From NCBI GenBank assembly GCA_003255025.1, contig QANY01004097.1:186001-250000 (forward strand): DNA of 64,000 nt, read 5' to 3'. The DNA is from Datisca glomerata (Eukaryota > Streptophyta > Magnoliopsida > Cucurbitales > Datiscaceae). This document shows positions 1-12,351 of this stretch, one piece after another. The notes below the pieces were generated by a model, which made no database searches, was not told the origin of the DNA, and was given only the letters and a program-made list of their open reading frames with translations. How positions within the stretch are numbered: the stretch's first letter is position 1; each line of letters starts with the position of its first letter. The position numbers and the translations under genes were made by a program.

Positions 1-1112
1 GTCACGTTATCATAAAGATCAAGCGTGGAAAATAGTGAAGGTATAGTTACTTTGATGTTTATATACGTATATAATTGCGTATTAATATTTTATAGTCAAA
101 ATATCTTGTCCGTGAAAGTCATAAAGCATACATTTTGTCATCCTTAAATCACAAATGGAAGGATGAGAAAAGCAAAATAAAGAATGCATATATGGAAAAA
201 TATGAAACGGAAGAAGAGCCATTGCAACATTGGAATGATACTATTCCAAAAGAGAGTTTTGTTGCAATAATTACTAGATGGCATTCGGAAGAAGGAAATG
301 TATGATATTTTATTATACATATATGATTAATTGTATATGAAATAAACTAACTTTTATTTGTCTTTCATAAATATAGAAGCAAGCTGCAACTAATAGAACA
401 TCACGGAGTAAACTAAAATACCTTCACACATTGGGACGTACCAGTTTAGCAATGAAAAAAGCATTAATGGCAAATTCTAAACTTTATAATTGTGTTAATT
501 AGTTTTATTTTTAAGTATATTTAATCATATACTCTTATTTGATAGACATAATTGCTTCAAAGAGAGCCCTCAAGAATGAAGCTATTTGTAGTCTCACATG
601 AATGGAAAGATAGAACTTATGTAAATGAAGAGACTGCAAACATTGCTGTAAGTATAAATTATAATATTAATATCAAGTTTTTAAATAGTTATTACATGTT
701 TACTCATATTAAGTCTTAAGTTTATACTATGCAAAACTTAAAGAGCCCATGAGTCAAGTTCTGAATGATGATTACGATCCAATTTCACCAAACAACGTAC
801 TCTCACAAGTATTGAGCCCATAGCATCATGGATTAGTACATTTATTAGGATCTTGGGGCAACTACATCTACAGTTTTCTCGCGTTACCGTGGGGAATCAT
901 CCATGCAAGATTCTTCTCGTTTATCAACTGAGTTTGAATCCCACCATACACGAGTAACTGAGTTGGAGACTCAATGTACACGGATGCCTCAGTTAGAAGC
1001 TGAATGTTCAGATATGCGTGAGAAATATAAACGGGCCGAGTCTGAATGTTCAGAGATACGTTCTCAGCTAACCTTACTTATGAAGTTTATGCAAGACTCC
1101 TATAAAGATTAG
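1..1112 (+). pseudogene. CACTA TNPA-like transposase (Ptta/En/Spm family), 3' part, copy 1
   Basis: This is the 3' part of the second gene of a CACTA transposon, the plant Ptta/En/Spm transposase family, whose product binds subterminal repeats. The sequence matches 27478-28584 almost base for base, and the window edge cuts off its start. Coding blocks are separated by AT-rich introns. The last block (903-1112) encodes a short coiled-coil-like region with repeated LE/E-C spacing, ending in a run like LLMKFMQDSYKD. Small indels and stops relative to the second copy (for example near 820, where copy 2 stays open) mark it as decayed. The element's 3' terminus follows at 1805. The family assignment rests mainly on the better-preserved copy 2. 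Confidence 0.7.
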
Positions 1113-1360
1113 GGTAGGCTTTAGGTGTTGAATTTCATTTAATACTTTGTTATATTATGAATTTTCATACTTTGAACTCATTGGACAATTTGTATTGATA
1201 ATCTAATATATGATATATAATTAATGATTTGATGTTTTATAATTAAGAGCCATGCAAATATGTAGAATGATACTACTGACTATTGTGGACATATATAGGA
1301 TGTTAAAATTGTTATATATATTGGAATTTTCAGGAACATGCATAAATTAATAGGAGGTTG

Positions 1361-1805
1361 TGAAAGCAAAGCTTTTCACGATGGTTTATGAACCGTCACG
1401 AAAAAAGAGTAGGACATTTGTTAAATAGAGACGGTTTCAGAACAATCGCTAATACTGTGTAAACTGACAGTTTAAAAATAGTCGCTAAATACTGGAAAAG
1501 CAGGCGCGACGGTTCTTTAATCCACCACTACGGTTATGCAACTGTCACTCAAAAACTTAAAATAATAGAGCATGCGCAACAGTTCTAATTAACCGTAAGT
1601 ATAGATTATATGATGACGGTTTATAACTGTCGCAACCGATAATGAAACCATCATCGTATCATCATCTATAGCGACGTCCCTCCTACAATTGCCAACATTG
1701 TCGGCAAATCAAGGCCAACAACGGTGATCCCGATAGTTCGTAAATCGTTGTTGTTGCTTTTGTGACGGCTAGAAACCGCCGTCGTAGATAGTTTTTCTTG
1801 TAGTG
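1361..1805 (+). mobile_element. CACTA 3' subterminal repeats and terminal inverted repeat, copy 1
   Basis: Many short direct and inverted copies of an AACCGTCG/CGACGGTT motif fill this stretch (for example 1381-1400, 1427-1435, 1507-1515, 1740-1790). It ends in TTTTTCTTGTAGTG at 1792-1805, the reverse complement of the CACTACAAGAAA end typical of plant CACTA elements. Arrays of this kind are the known binding sites of TNPA-type proteins. The same end lies at 29301, with the same flank, so both copies descend from one insertion followed by duplication. Confidence 0.85.
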
Positions 1806-2940
1806 AAAATTGACTATTATGATTTACAAGGTTCTAAGGCTTCCTTAAAATGCCCATAAATATATACTTGGTAATTGTAATTTTTAGCCCATTTTTCTTT
1901 CTCCAAATAGAAACTCTCCCAAACTTGAAAAGATGATCAGCTCTGCAAATGAATAAAAATATTGATCAGGTAATCATTGTTGAGTGGATAAAGGAAGAGT
2001 TAGAAAGGAATGGTGTAAAGAAGACTTAGATTTTAAAAAGGAAGAGTTTTAATTTTATTTTCCACAAAATTATGAGAAATGTATGTAACAAATGTGTATG
2101 TGGTCTAACCTTAGACATGATAAATGAACATGTAAGGTAAATAATAAACTCTACATTGTGATGTGTATGAATAGTCTTACACTACGTGTATGTCACGTCA
2201 TAAAAGCATAAGTACTGCAGTGCTATATAGAATTGCTCTGAAATTCTTATACCATTTTTTCCAGGGATTTGAGAAAAAACTCATTTTTATATTATTTTGG
2301 AAATCGAGGAGTCCAAAACCACGTCTCTTCATGGAAGGTAATAAACACGTCGTTCGTTGATCATATAATTAAGAGTATAACATATATGGGTGTGATGTAA
2401 ATCAAATGTGTCCAAGATGTGGGAGTGGCATAAATCAAACTAACATAATTGGCCGAGTCCATGGAATAGTTGCCTAGCAACATTTGCCACCAACCAACCA
2501 TAAACATCGCTTAAAGAACTAGGGGGAGAGATAAAAAGTCCTGCTAAAATAAAATAGAACAACGAATATGAAGGTTATCGATACTACTATTATAGTTGTT
2601 GCCCATGAAGGTTGCACGAGCGTGGAAAAGAAAGTTTATCAGAAGAAGGCGATAACTAAAATATTTCAACTCGGGTGACAGACATATGGAAAGGCGAAAT
2701 CATTTAATTCACTAAAACGGATTCAGGATAGATGCACCACCTCATAATGACACACTCATAATTTCTATCCAAATCGCAAACCATCAAATTCAGAGGTGTT
2801 AGTTGGTGATGGTAGTATTGTATATGTGATATTCAAGCCCACCATGGAAAAGATAGGGCTAAGCGGAGAAATCGCAAATGGTGCACCCCGACCTCTAGCA
2901 AGAATCGACGGAGAAGTGACATATTAAGAAGGATGTCTGA
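1806..2940. repeat. Flanking sequence shared by the two duplicated segments, copy 1
   Basis: This segment matches 29302-29990 and then 32199-32660. It has no open frame of note. The 2208 bp present between those two blocks in copy 2 are absent here and are replaced by about ten bases near 2471-2480. I see no recognisable gene. The last part (2480-2940) reads like decayed retroelement leader or gag DNA, but I cannot assign it. Confidence 0.7.
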
Positions 2941-3339
2941 TGCTACCAGTGGTAGCGTAATCTTTCACCAATCTTAAATTTGTGGTGTTGGACGTAAAGT
3001 AACCCAACAACGCCCATACTAGGAGATTGTTGAGGCGCTTCATGGGGGCAGTTTTTAGGACTGTATCTTCAAAAGTACTGTAATGCTAATCTACTTCATG
3101 AGACATTTAATTCTGATTAATAATAAATAGTTTATTCTCATATTATGGGTTTTACATTCTTGTAAAAAGTTCACAACCATAATAGTATTTGGTTTATGGG
3201 AGTAAGGCATTTAACCAAGAAACCATACGTTTACTCAAGTCTTTGTCACTTGACTTACTGGTTTGTTAAGTGATAACACATTGTAATAGCATAACAATAC
3301 GTCTTGTCTGAAGTGTGTTATTGTTGTCTTCGAGTTGTA
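2941..3339. other. Unassigned stretch between duplicated flank and minisatellite
   Basis: No open frame, RNA gene or repeat could be supported. The matching part of copy 2 has been deleted at the 32660/32661 junction. Confidence 0.5.
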
Positions 3340-3521
3340 CTATAGAGGTGATCCAGGCACCTCCATGGTACACCCATGGGAGCGGCACCCCACGGTACTA
3401 CCCTGGGGATGGAACCCCACGGGTACTTTAGGGGCGGCACCCTTAGGTGCTACCTTAAGGGAGACACCTATGGGTACTGCCTCAAAGGTGGCACCCCAAG
3501 GGGTGCAGCTCAGAGTGGCAC
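3340..3521. repeat. GC-rich GGCACCCC minisatellite, left of the Copia insertion
   Basis: Degenerate units of about 30-40 bp built on GGCACCCCATGGG/TACTACC. It stands out as GC-rich in AT-rich surroundings and stays open in several frames on both strands only because of the repeat. The array continues at 12102-12240 beyond the Copia element, which inserted into it. The last five bases, GGCAC at 3517-3521, are the left target-site duplication. Confidence 0.8.
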
Positions 3522-5478
3522 TGTTGGTCGTTACAGCACGCGCGCGGATGAAGCGTGTAGCGCGAGGCCATTTCAAAAATTAATTTTTTTAATAAAAATC
3601 AAATCTTTTAATAAAATAAAATCATGCAATGTTATAATAACAAAAAAAAATTATTGAAATTTTTTTTCAAGCAGTCAAGACCATTATATTTTATATATTA
3701 AATGTACAAAATACAAGGTTATGAATCATATACCTCTTATAGTCTAAATCAAGCGTCCTCTTCAAACCAATTGATTCTCCGTTCCCACGAAATCTTTGCA
3801 CTAATCAGCAGACTCCGAGATTACCAAGATCTTCCAAGCCAATCCTCAACGCACTAGGATATGTGTGGGCACGTTGAATATAACGAAGACACTTTTCTGT
3901 CTCTAGATGTACTGAACACATGAGATCTAGAGATTTTACTGAGAATGACTTTTGTGAGATGATTCCCTAAAAGAACGTGATGAATATTCTTTTAGAGATT
4001 TTGATTAACTTTTAATCGTAGAAAAACCACTCCTTAAGAAATTGTGTTCTTCTCACAACTCTTGATTGATAAAGTGATTCTATAATTCGACTGATGTATT
4101 GATTCTTGATTTATTCATACATCTGAGGCCATCAGAATAATATTTGTATATTTTTCTTGATAATGGCATATCAGATATTTTGGGATAATTGAAATAATAT
4201 TTAGTTATAAAATTATCAATAGCAGTGGAACACACTGCTATTGTGCAAAACTGCAGTGCCACATGGTACTATAGTGTGCCGTAAGGTAGCATAATGCCTC
4301 ACGGCACCACTGTAATGCCACGTGACACTACAGTGTTGCACACCAACTAGTGTAGTGCCACGTGACTCTACAGTAATCCATGTCAATTTCTGATACCAAA
4401 TCTGTGATTGACACGTGTCAATGACTTGCTATTAAATATTTATTTTAATCAAATTAAATATCTAAATATCTGTTAATTCAAAATTAACATATCTTATTAT
4501 CCCTCACAACTAAATTATCTGTTATTCACAAATAACAGATTTAGTTTATCTAAATTATCATCTAATATTAATTTAATTATTTAATTTTACAAATTACATA
4601 TTTTCTCTCACTTATCGATAATTAGAAAATTTTGATAATTATTTATATATATATTAATTCCGAAAATTATATATATATATATATATATAAATAATTTAAT
4701 TAATTAATCACACATAATTATCCCATAATTATGTACTTGTCCCAAAATAAAAATTCATTTGCAAATAAGTCATTTTCTCATGTATTGAAAGATTCAACCC
4801 CTAGACTGAGTAGTACAGAGGTGACTTGGGGACCTTGGACCTATAATCCTAAGGTCCAATAAATCAGATTATTAATTAAACTCTTTAACTAAATAATCTT
4901 ATTTATTATTTCCATGATTACTTCACTATAAATATGAAATTTCACTCTTAGAGATTATAAATTGTATTTACAGAGTATTCTCATATAGTTCACTGATATA
5001 ATCATTTCAGGTAGTTCTGTCATCCAATTTTTGGTTCATAAATTTGAACTGGTCAAAATTATCATTTTACGCTTCTAATTTTCTCTTGATCCTTAAGTAC
5101 CATTAATCCACTAGTGAATGACTAATTTATAATCTTATTATAAATTTGAGCTCAAGAACCATTCAGTTTCAGAATCAACACTTAAGGGAACCAATATACG
5201 ATCCTTTAGGAAAGCTTAAGTTCTAAATCTTGTAAGATCATGTTCCTAGCCATCCATATCATTAAATCTCCAAAACAAAAGTCACTAGCCTGTTTTACAA
5301 ACAACTCATAACGAGTGAAACAAAAGATCCAGTAGACGTGCATAGGAGTTCATGACTACTCAGGATTCAGACTGATCTACATATTAATTTAAACGTTGAT
5401 AAAGATATTCATTTACATCGATCCAGTCATATATAATCTCATTATATAAAGTACCTTCACTAAGTTGTATATCCACAT
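3522..5478 (-). repeat. 3' LTR of Copia element 1, truncated
   Basis: It aligns with 10053-11837 and with 37174-38940. About 260 bp of the sense 5' end of the LTR, plus the polypurine tract, are missing: RNase H coding sequence runs straight into the LTR near 5460-5478. It contains an AT run (4665-4690) and an expanded CCACGTGACACTACAG minisatellite (4255-4380) not present at this length in the partner LTR. Confidence 0.8.
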
Positions 5479-6930
5479 CAATGATATGAATCAAGATCTC
5501 ATGTACGCGCGTGACCCTCAAATGACTTCGCAAGAAGTGATTTTTAAAAGGATCAGAAATATTATGTTTCGACGCTATCTTCATAACAGTCACATCCCCT
5601 CGATACACGATCTCTCTTACAAGATGATATTTCCTCTCTATGTGATTGCGCCCCTTATAACTCCTCATTTTCTTGGAATTCACGGTCGCCCCACTGTTGT
5701 CATAGTGGAAGATCAGTGCCTCATCCATATCTGGAACTATTTTCAGATCAGTATAGAACTTTCTGAGTCATACCGCTTCTTCTGTAGCTTCACAAGTTGC
5801 TATATATTCGGCTTCCATAGTGGAATCTGTAATGTTAGATTTTTTAATATTTCTCCAGATTACAACTCCTCAACCTTGGGTGAATACTGATCCAGATGTC
5901 GACTATCAACTGGCTATTTCTAATTGAAAATTAAAATCAGTATATATAGTGGGGTTCAAGTCTCCACCTGAATAAACAAGCATATAGTTTTTTCTTCTCC
6001 TAAGATACTTGAGAATGAGTTTTACTGCAATCTAGTGTTCCAAACCTGAATTTGATTGTTAACGACTGACAATTCCACAGCATAAGAAATGTCGGTCTCA
6101 TACAAAACATGGCATACATGATGAAACTTCCAACTGTTGAAGTATAGGGAACCTTTTTCATATCTTCTTCCTCCTGAGGAGTCTTAGGACATTATTCCTT
6201 GGAGAGGACAATTCCATGTTTGGTCGGTAGTAGACCTTTCCTGAAATTCTCCATAGAGAATCTCTCCAGCACCTTATCAATATAAGATGCCTGAGAAAGT
6301 GCCAAAAGCGTGTTATTTCTATCCCTTAAGATTTGGATGCCCAGAACATAACTCGCTTCTCCAAAATCTTTCATTTGGAATTTGTCACCTAACCACTTCT
6401 TTACTTTTGATAGAGTTTCTACATCATTCTCGATGAAGAATATCATCAATATAAAGAACTAAAAAACCATTATCTTTTCTTTGATGTATTTATAAACACA
6501 AGCTTCGTCAACATTTTGATCGAAGCCATAAGACTTTAAAATATCATCAAAACTAAGATTCCAAGATCTAGATGCTTTAATCCATAAGTGGATTTAATCA
6601 GCTTTGGTACTTTCTGATTTTGCTCCTTTCATACGAACCCTTCTGGTTACATCATATAGATGCTTTCTTCAAGAGACCTATTAAGAAAAGTTGTCTTGAT
6701 GTTCATTTGCCATATCTCATAGTCAAAACTAGCGGCTATAGACAAGAGGATGCGAATGAATTTTAGCATGGCCACAGAGGAGAATGTCTCTTGAGGAGAA
6801 TGTCTCTTCATAATCAAGTCTCTCCCTTTGTGTATAGCCCTTAGCTACTAACCATGCCTTGAAAGTCTCTACTTTCCCATCTGCACCTCTATTTTTCTTG
6901 AATATCCATTTATATCCAATGGCCTGACAT
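5384..6930 (-). pseudogene. Copia reverse transcriptase / RNase H remnant (element 1)
   Basis: Read on the minus strand this is the C-terminal half of a Copia polyprotein. The catalytic YIDD motif lies at 6442-6453. It is followed, after a one-base frameshift, by a block at 6192-6449 with the Copia signatures VKKWLGDKFQMKDFGEA and SYVLGIQILRDRN. The RNase H end at about 5470-5728 reads YDNSGATVNSKK ... HIERKYHLVREIVYRGDV and then fuses to LTR sequence. The N-terminal RT part near 6600-6930 is recognisable by alignment to element 2. The function would be reverse transcription of the element RNA, but this copy cannot make a continuous protein. Confidence 0.8.
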
Positions 6931-7249
6931 CGTTAAATTTTTCGAATAGTTGTTCTTGCAAAAATGAAAGAGAAATCAATTTTTTTTAAAAATCCAGTAA
7001 TATAATAAATATCATTCAAAACTAAATAATTATATCCAAAAATTTAACGGATTGTCTCTAATGGTTTAGCTGACACGAGCGCACCAATGTTAACTCTTAA
7101 AATGACCTCGTAATCAGTCAGCTCCCTTGACGAATTAAGCATCTGCAAAGTAGAATATACATGGTTTGTGGCTCTTGAATCAAGTATCTAGAATGACAAA
7201 TCATGTTCTCCTAAACAAGATTCAAGAACAAGTAAATTAGTTTTACCTT

Positions 7250-8094
7250 TCTTTTTCAACTCGGAGAGATACTTGTTATAGTTTCTCTTCTAATGACCTT
7301 CAACCCCACAGTGGAAACATTTTCCCTTGAACTTGCTGTCTTTCTTATTCTTCTTGATTTTTAGCGATGTCTTGGCTTTCTTCCCTTTCTTGTTCTTACT
7401 TTTACCATTTTCATTGATCTTCTTCTTCTTGTTACTTTTAACAGTGGAAAAGACTTTTGCTTAACAATATTTGTCTCACCCTCTTTGGTCATTCTAAAGT
7501 TGAGTGACTCAAAAGTCTGCAGTTCATTCAATAATTGGGTCATATTGAATTGCAGCTTGTTCATAACATAATTGGTCGTGAACGCAGAAAAAGCTGGTGT
7601 GAGTGACTCTAGTATAATGCTAACTTGAGTCATCTCATCAATGGTCATCTCATGTACTTCTGTCTCGTGTATTATGTTGATCATGTCCAAAACATGTTCT
7701 CCGTAGAAGTACCATTTCTCATCTTAGTTGTCATATAGCTCATAGTGGCCTCATGACGACTTTGATCAGACTGCTGCCCAAACATCACCTATAAAGATTC
7801 CATAATCTCATAGGCAATCTCCATGCTTTCATGCTTGGTTCTCAGAACATCATTGATGCTGACAAGCATGTAGTACTTCGCCTTATTGTTTGATATGATC
7901 TAAGCATCATGTTTATCCTTAATATTCTTAGGGGCATTAGAAGGGGGTTGCTCAGGACATTCCTCAATAAGAACAAACTTATGGTTCTCACAAATTAGCA
8001 TCAAGTTTATATTTGATTTCCAACGTACGAAATTATCACCATTCAATTTCTCGAGAGCAAGTAAAACAGTAACAAGGTTGCTCATGGTCGACAT
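7250..8094 (-). pseudogene. Copia gag remnant (element 1)
   Basis: The gag start is at 8094 (MSTMSNLVTVLLALEKLNGD), followed by the usual FVRWKSNINLML block. A second block at 7361-7690 carries the helical gag core ending in a Lys/Arg-rich tail. The CCHC zinc knuckle near 7285-7325 reads CFHCGVEGH, but the following tryptophan codon is a stop and the last Cys is replaced. Element 2 keeps an intact knuckle. Several frame breaks separate the blocks. The product would be the structural particle protein. Confidence 0.75.
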
Positions 8095-10038
8095 AATAAC
8101 GATAACTGAAATTTAAAACATACAAAATTCAATATAATTGATAAATATCTAGAATTTGAAAAAGTAAAAGTGATGCATGAATGCAACATAATAAACACAG
8201 AAAATTTAATATTTACTAATCACGATAAAGCAACACAATGATTAATATGTTGCCTTAGGGTCAATCAGATTAACCTCAGACTGTTTATGATATATTCTCA
8301 TCCTTATTAATTAAAACATAAAATATCTTATATTTTCTCTTTTAACAATAATATATTGCTTGTTTGGTCAAGTTACAACTATCCACATGAAAGCTTAATT
8401 GTGACTTTGTGAGTATAACCATTATTTCAGATTCCATGACTTGATTTAGAATATACCGCCTTAGGATTGGTAAAAACTAAACTACATCACTTCCTCCTAT
8501 CTTCTTAAGAAGTCTAACTTTGGTATCGGTATAAATCGAAACATTCCTTAGGAGGGTGAAAACAAATCCATCTCGAGGTCATCACTGTACCTCACGGTGT
8601 TATACTAATAATGGAGATCATAAGTTATATATTGACATGTCAACCTTCTCTCACTCACTATTTTAGGATTATGTGTTTTCATTTTTAACTAATTAATTAA
8701 TTCAAATTAACTACTAGTTAAAATAATAACCCTAGGAATATTTAATAATCAGTTATACCAATCTTATTGGTCTAAGTTCATTTAACCTTCTAAAGTGTCT
8801 AAGTCATAATTAGGTGAACTTAGATTAACTAATTAATTATATTCATTAAACTTTAATAAAACTCTTTTACTAAAGTCCGTTATCCGAAAGGTTATATAGC
8901 ACTTAGTGTGGTGTGATTACCAAGTTTTAACTAATTAAAACGTAGTAGTTTACATGCAATTGATTTTATAAAACAATACATATAAACAAATTAAGACAAT
9001 CCTAATGAATCATGTTTCTACTAATGAGATGCATGATTAAATAAAACTGTATGAGATTTTCATGTATGAAATGTGATCGACTAATGCATGAACATGTTTT
9101 CAAACATAACAATTAAAATAATTATTTAATAATTAAATATAATAATAGAAGACCGAGAGACTATTGAGTATTTCTAAATTACAATCCTTGAAATAAAGAA
9201 ATAAAATTATAAAGCGGACTCCAAGAATACATATTTCCCAAATATTGTCTTATCCTCCTGATGTCCATCTTCATAATCTCCAAGCTTTGAACAAAATTCA
9301 ATTTGATTAAGAAAAAATATTTTTCTTAATTAAAACGAATTTATAGAATTATCCCTTTAAAATAATTGACTTTGACTTAATCAAATAAATATTTTATTTT
9401 ATTTGGTTAAACTTTGGTGAAACTCAATCAAACTATTAATTTTTAATTTTCATAAAAGTAAAAACTAAAAATAATTTTTAATTTTCATTAATTTCAAAAT
9501 TTAAAAGGATAATTGATAGATTTAGGGTTATCATAAAAAATTTACAGTAATAGGGTTCTTTGGTATCAGAGTTTGTGTGAAACTTCCCTAAAAGTGACAA
9601 CTGCCACCGACGACCGGATTCTCCTATTGCGGCCCCATCACCGTCAGCCACCACTATCGTCGCCAGTCCCGCTGCCGGCAGCTGCCTGCCACCGGCGACC
9701 ACCACCGTCTGAATAGTATTTTTCGACATGAACAATGAATTTTCGTGAACAGTAAATTCCGTTGTTCTTCTAGTGCTTTCTTTGTCTTCTCGCTCTCGGA
9801 GTAATTACAATAAATATTAAAAAAATTATAAAAATTCCTACACCCCAAAACGGCTTACCCGAGATCTAAGAAAAAATAAAATGAACAAAACCTAATCAAA
9901 TAATCACCATACAATTAACGATCCATTATTTTTCATACATTCAAAAACATGACCATCCATTCATTCATACATGTCTCATACTATATGAATAATACAAGAA
10001 AACTCACACAACATTTAACATATAAATATATAAAGACC
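8095..10038 (-). other. Long untranslated leader of Copia element 1
   Basis: About 1.9 kb of AT-rich DNA between the gag start and the primer-binding site, with no convincing reading frame. It aligns throughout with 35255-37160 of element 2. A GC-rich patch at 9600-9710 has CCACCG/GCCGCC-like triplets and is partly deleted in element 2 near 36800-36840. Confidence 0.6.
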
Positions 10039-10050
10039 GCTCCGACACCA
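10039..10050 (-). promoter_or_regulatory. Primer-binding site of Copia element 1 (initiator tRNA-Met type)
   Basis: The sense strand reads TGGTGTCGGAGC directly after the 5' LTR, two mismatches from the usual TGGTATCAGAGC complement of plant initiator tRNA-Met. Element 2 has TGTTATCAGAGC at the same place (37160-37171), one mismatch. The position confirms element orientation and LTR end. Confidence 0.75.
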
Positions 10051-10052
10051 CT

Positions 10053-12101
10053 TGTTGGTCATCGCGGCAGAAGTATGTGGCGCGGGGACATTTTGAAAAT
10101 TAAATTTTTTAAAGAAAACCAAATTTTGATAAAATAAAATCGCGCAACACTACGATAACAAAAAAACTTTTTATTGAAAACTTTTTCAATCAGTCAAGAT
10201 CCATTATATATTTATATATTGAATTTACAACATATAAGGTTAGGAATCGTATACTTCTTGTAGTCTAAATCAAGCGTCGTCGTGAAACCACTCGATTCTC
10301 CGTTCCCACGAAATTGTTCCAATAATCAGCAGACTCCGAGATTCACACAAAGATATTCCAAGTCAATTATCAACAAACTGAGACGTGTGTGGGCACGTAG
10401 AATATAACAAAGACATTTTTCTATCTTTAGATGTACTCAACACATGACATCTAGAGATTTTACTGAGAATGATTTTTGTGAGACGATTCTCTAAAAGAAT
10501 GCCATGATTATTCTTTTAGAGATTTCAATTAACTTTCAATTGTTGAAAAATCACTCTTTGAGAAATTGGGTTCTTCTCACAATTCTTAATTGATGAACTG
10601 ATTATCTCATTCGACTAATTGATTGATTCATACATCTGAGGCCATCAGAATAATATATGTATATTTTTTCTTGATAATGACGTATCAAATATTTTGGGGT
10701 AACTAAAATAATATTTAATTATAAAATTACCAATAGCAGTGGCCCACTGCTATTGTGCACAACTACAGTGTCACATGGTACTACAATAGTCCATATCAAT
10801 CTCTGATACTCAATCAGTGATTGACACGTGGCAATTACTGCGTACTAAATATTTATTTTAATCAAATTAAATATCTAGATATTTTTAATTCAAAATTAAC
10901 ATATATGATTATCTCCATCAACTAAATTATGTGTTATTTTACAAATAATAGTTTTAGTTTATTCACATTATTACCAAATAATAATTTAATTATCTAATTT
11001 CATAAATTAGATATTTTGTCTCACTTATCAATTAATTAATCACACATAATTATCACATAATTATGTACTTGCCCCAGAATAAAATTTCCTTTGCAAGTAA
11101 GTCTTTTTCTCATGTCCTAAAATATTCACACCCTAGACTGCGTAGTACATAAGTGACTTGGAGATCATGGACCTATAATCTTAAGTTTCGATAAACTGGA
11201 TTATTAATTAAACTCTTTAATTAAAAAATCTTATTTATTAATTTCATCATTACTCCACTATAAATATGGAATTGCACTCTTAGAGATTATAGATTGTCTT
11301 TACAGAGTATTCTCATGTAGTCCACTCATATACTCATTTCATATTGGTCTGTCCTCCAATTATTGGTTCGTTAATTAAAACTGGTCAAAATTACTATTTT
11401 ACCCTTCTAATTTCCTTTTGATCCTTAAGTACCATTAATCCACTGGTGAATGGCTAATTTATAATCATTATAAATTTGAGCTCAATAACTATTCAATTCT
11501 AGAATAAACACTTAAGGGATCCAATATAGGATCCGTTAGGAAAGCTTGGATTCTAAATCTTGTAAAATCATTTTTCCAGCCATCCATATATTGAATTTTC
11601 AAAACAAAAGTCATTAGCATGTTTTACAAACAAACCTTAATGAGTGAATCAAAAGATTCAGTAGACATGCATAGGAGTTCATGACTACTGAGGATTCAGA
11701 CTGATTTACATATAATTATCGAATTGATGTGTATTAAATTTTTATGATAAAAGACACGTTGATAAAGATATTAATTCACACCGGTCCAATCATGTATAAT
11801 CTCATTATATAAAGTATCTTCACTTAAATGTCTATCCATAATGGTTGGTGAACCGTACTAGCAACCATTCATTAAAAATTCCATATTTTAATATGTTGCT
11901 GACAATTTTATTCATTATCTATGATATTAATCCTCTCGTACTAATACAAGATTATAGTCTCATTAATGAATATGGAATTTTCATATATTTGTATAAATTA
12001 TTCAACAATAATTTAAAAGAATGATTATAAGAAAATGTAATGCTCATTAAATTTCATATCAAAATGTAAATACACGTATTTTGAGGGCATAACCCTCAAT
12101 A
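10053..12101 (-). repeat. 5' LTR of Copia element 1
   Basis: Complete LTR of about 2049 bp. It starts TGTTGG on the plus strand next to the primer-binding site and ends CAATA against the target duplication; in element 2 the same end is CAACA. It shares its body with 3522-5478, 37174-39225 and, in opposite orientation, 15802-17460. Confidence 0.85.
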
Positions 12102-12245
12102 GGCACCCCATGCTACCACCATGGGGATGGCACCCCATTAGTACCTCAAGAGCGGAACCCATGAGTGCTCCCTCATGGGAGGCACCCATGGGTGATACCT
12201 TAGAGGCGGCACCCCATTGTGAATCCATGGGGGAGGCACCTCGAT
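12102..12245. repeat. GC-rich GGCACCCC minisatellite, right of the Copia insertion
   Basis: Continuation of the array at 3340-3521. It begins with the right GGCAC target duplication (12102-12106). The same block flanks the Copia LTR of copy 2 at 39226-39410, which shows that the duplication includes the insertion. Confidence 0.8.
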
Positions 12246-12315
12246 AAGCCATAAGACTTGCGTTTCATAGTGAGTCAATGTCGAGGTAGTAAACTCTTAT
12301 GTACATTTAGTCTTA

Positions 12316-12351
12316 TGTGCAAGCACGATGCGGAGTAATCGTGCTTGTACA
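12316..12351. other. Perfect-looking hairpin, 14-bp stem, 8-nt loop
   Basis: TGTGCAAGCACGAT at 12316-12329 pairs with ATCGTGCTTGTACA at 12338-12351 (one mismatch). It is kept in copy 2 at 39468-39503. It lies about 310 bp before the TATA box of the PMD element leader. Role unknown. Confidence 0.6.

Larger units (their letters stand above)
3522..12101 (-). mobile_element. Full-length but decayed Copia LTR retrotransposon (element 1)
   Basis: A minus-strand Ty1/Copia element bounded by TGTTGG at 3522 and by CAATA (family form CAACA) at 12101. It is flanked by a perfect 5-bp target duplication, GGCAC at 3517-3521 and 12102-12106. In sense order it holds: 5' LTR (10053-12101), primer-binding site, a ~1.9 kb leader, gag (about 7250-8094), a deletion where integrase should be, reverse transcriptase/RNase H (about 5478-6930), and a 3' LTR truncated at its sense 5' end (3522 to about 5478). 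Frameshifts and stops make it non-autonomous. Zinc-knuckle style and LTR length suggest an Angela/Ikeros-like lineage, but only weakly. Confidence 0.88.

Noticed and set aside
3335..3657. Three overlapping open frames in the GC-rich region
   Set aside because: They are open on both strands only because of the minisatellite and have no domain.
9555..9580. TGGTATCAGAG on the plus strand as a primer-binding site
   Set aside because: It is on the wrong strand and inside the leader; the site next to the LTR at 10039-10050 fits orientation and position.
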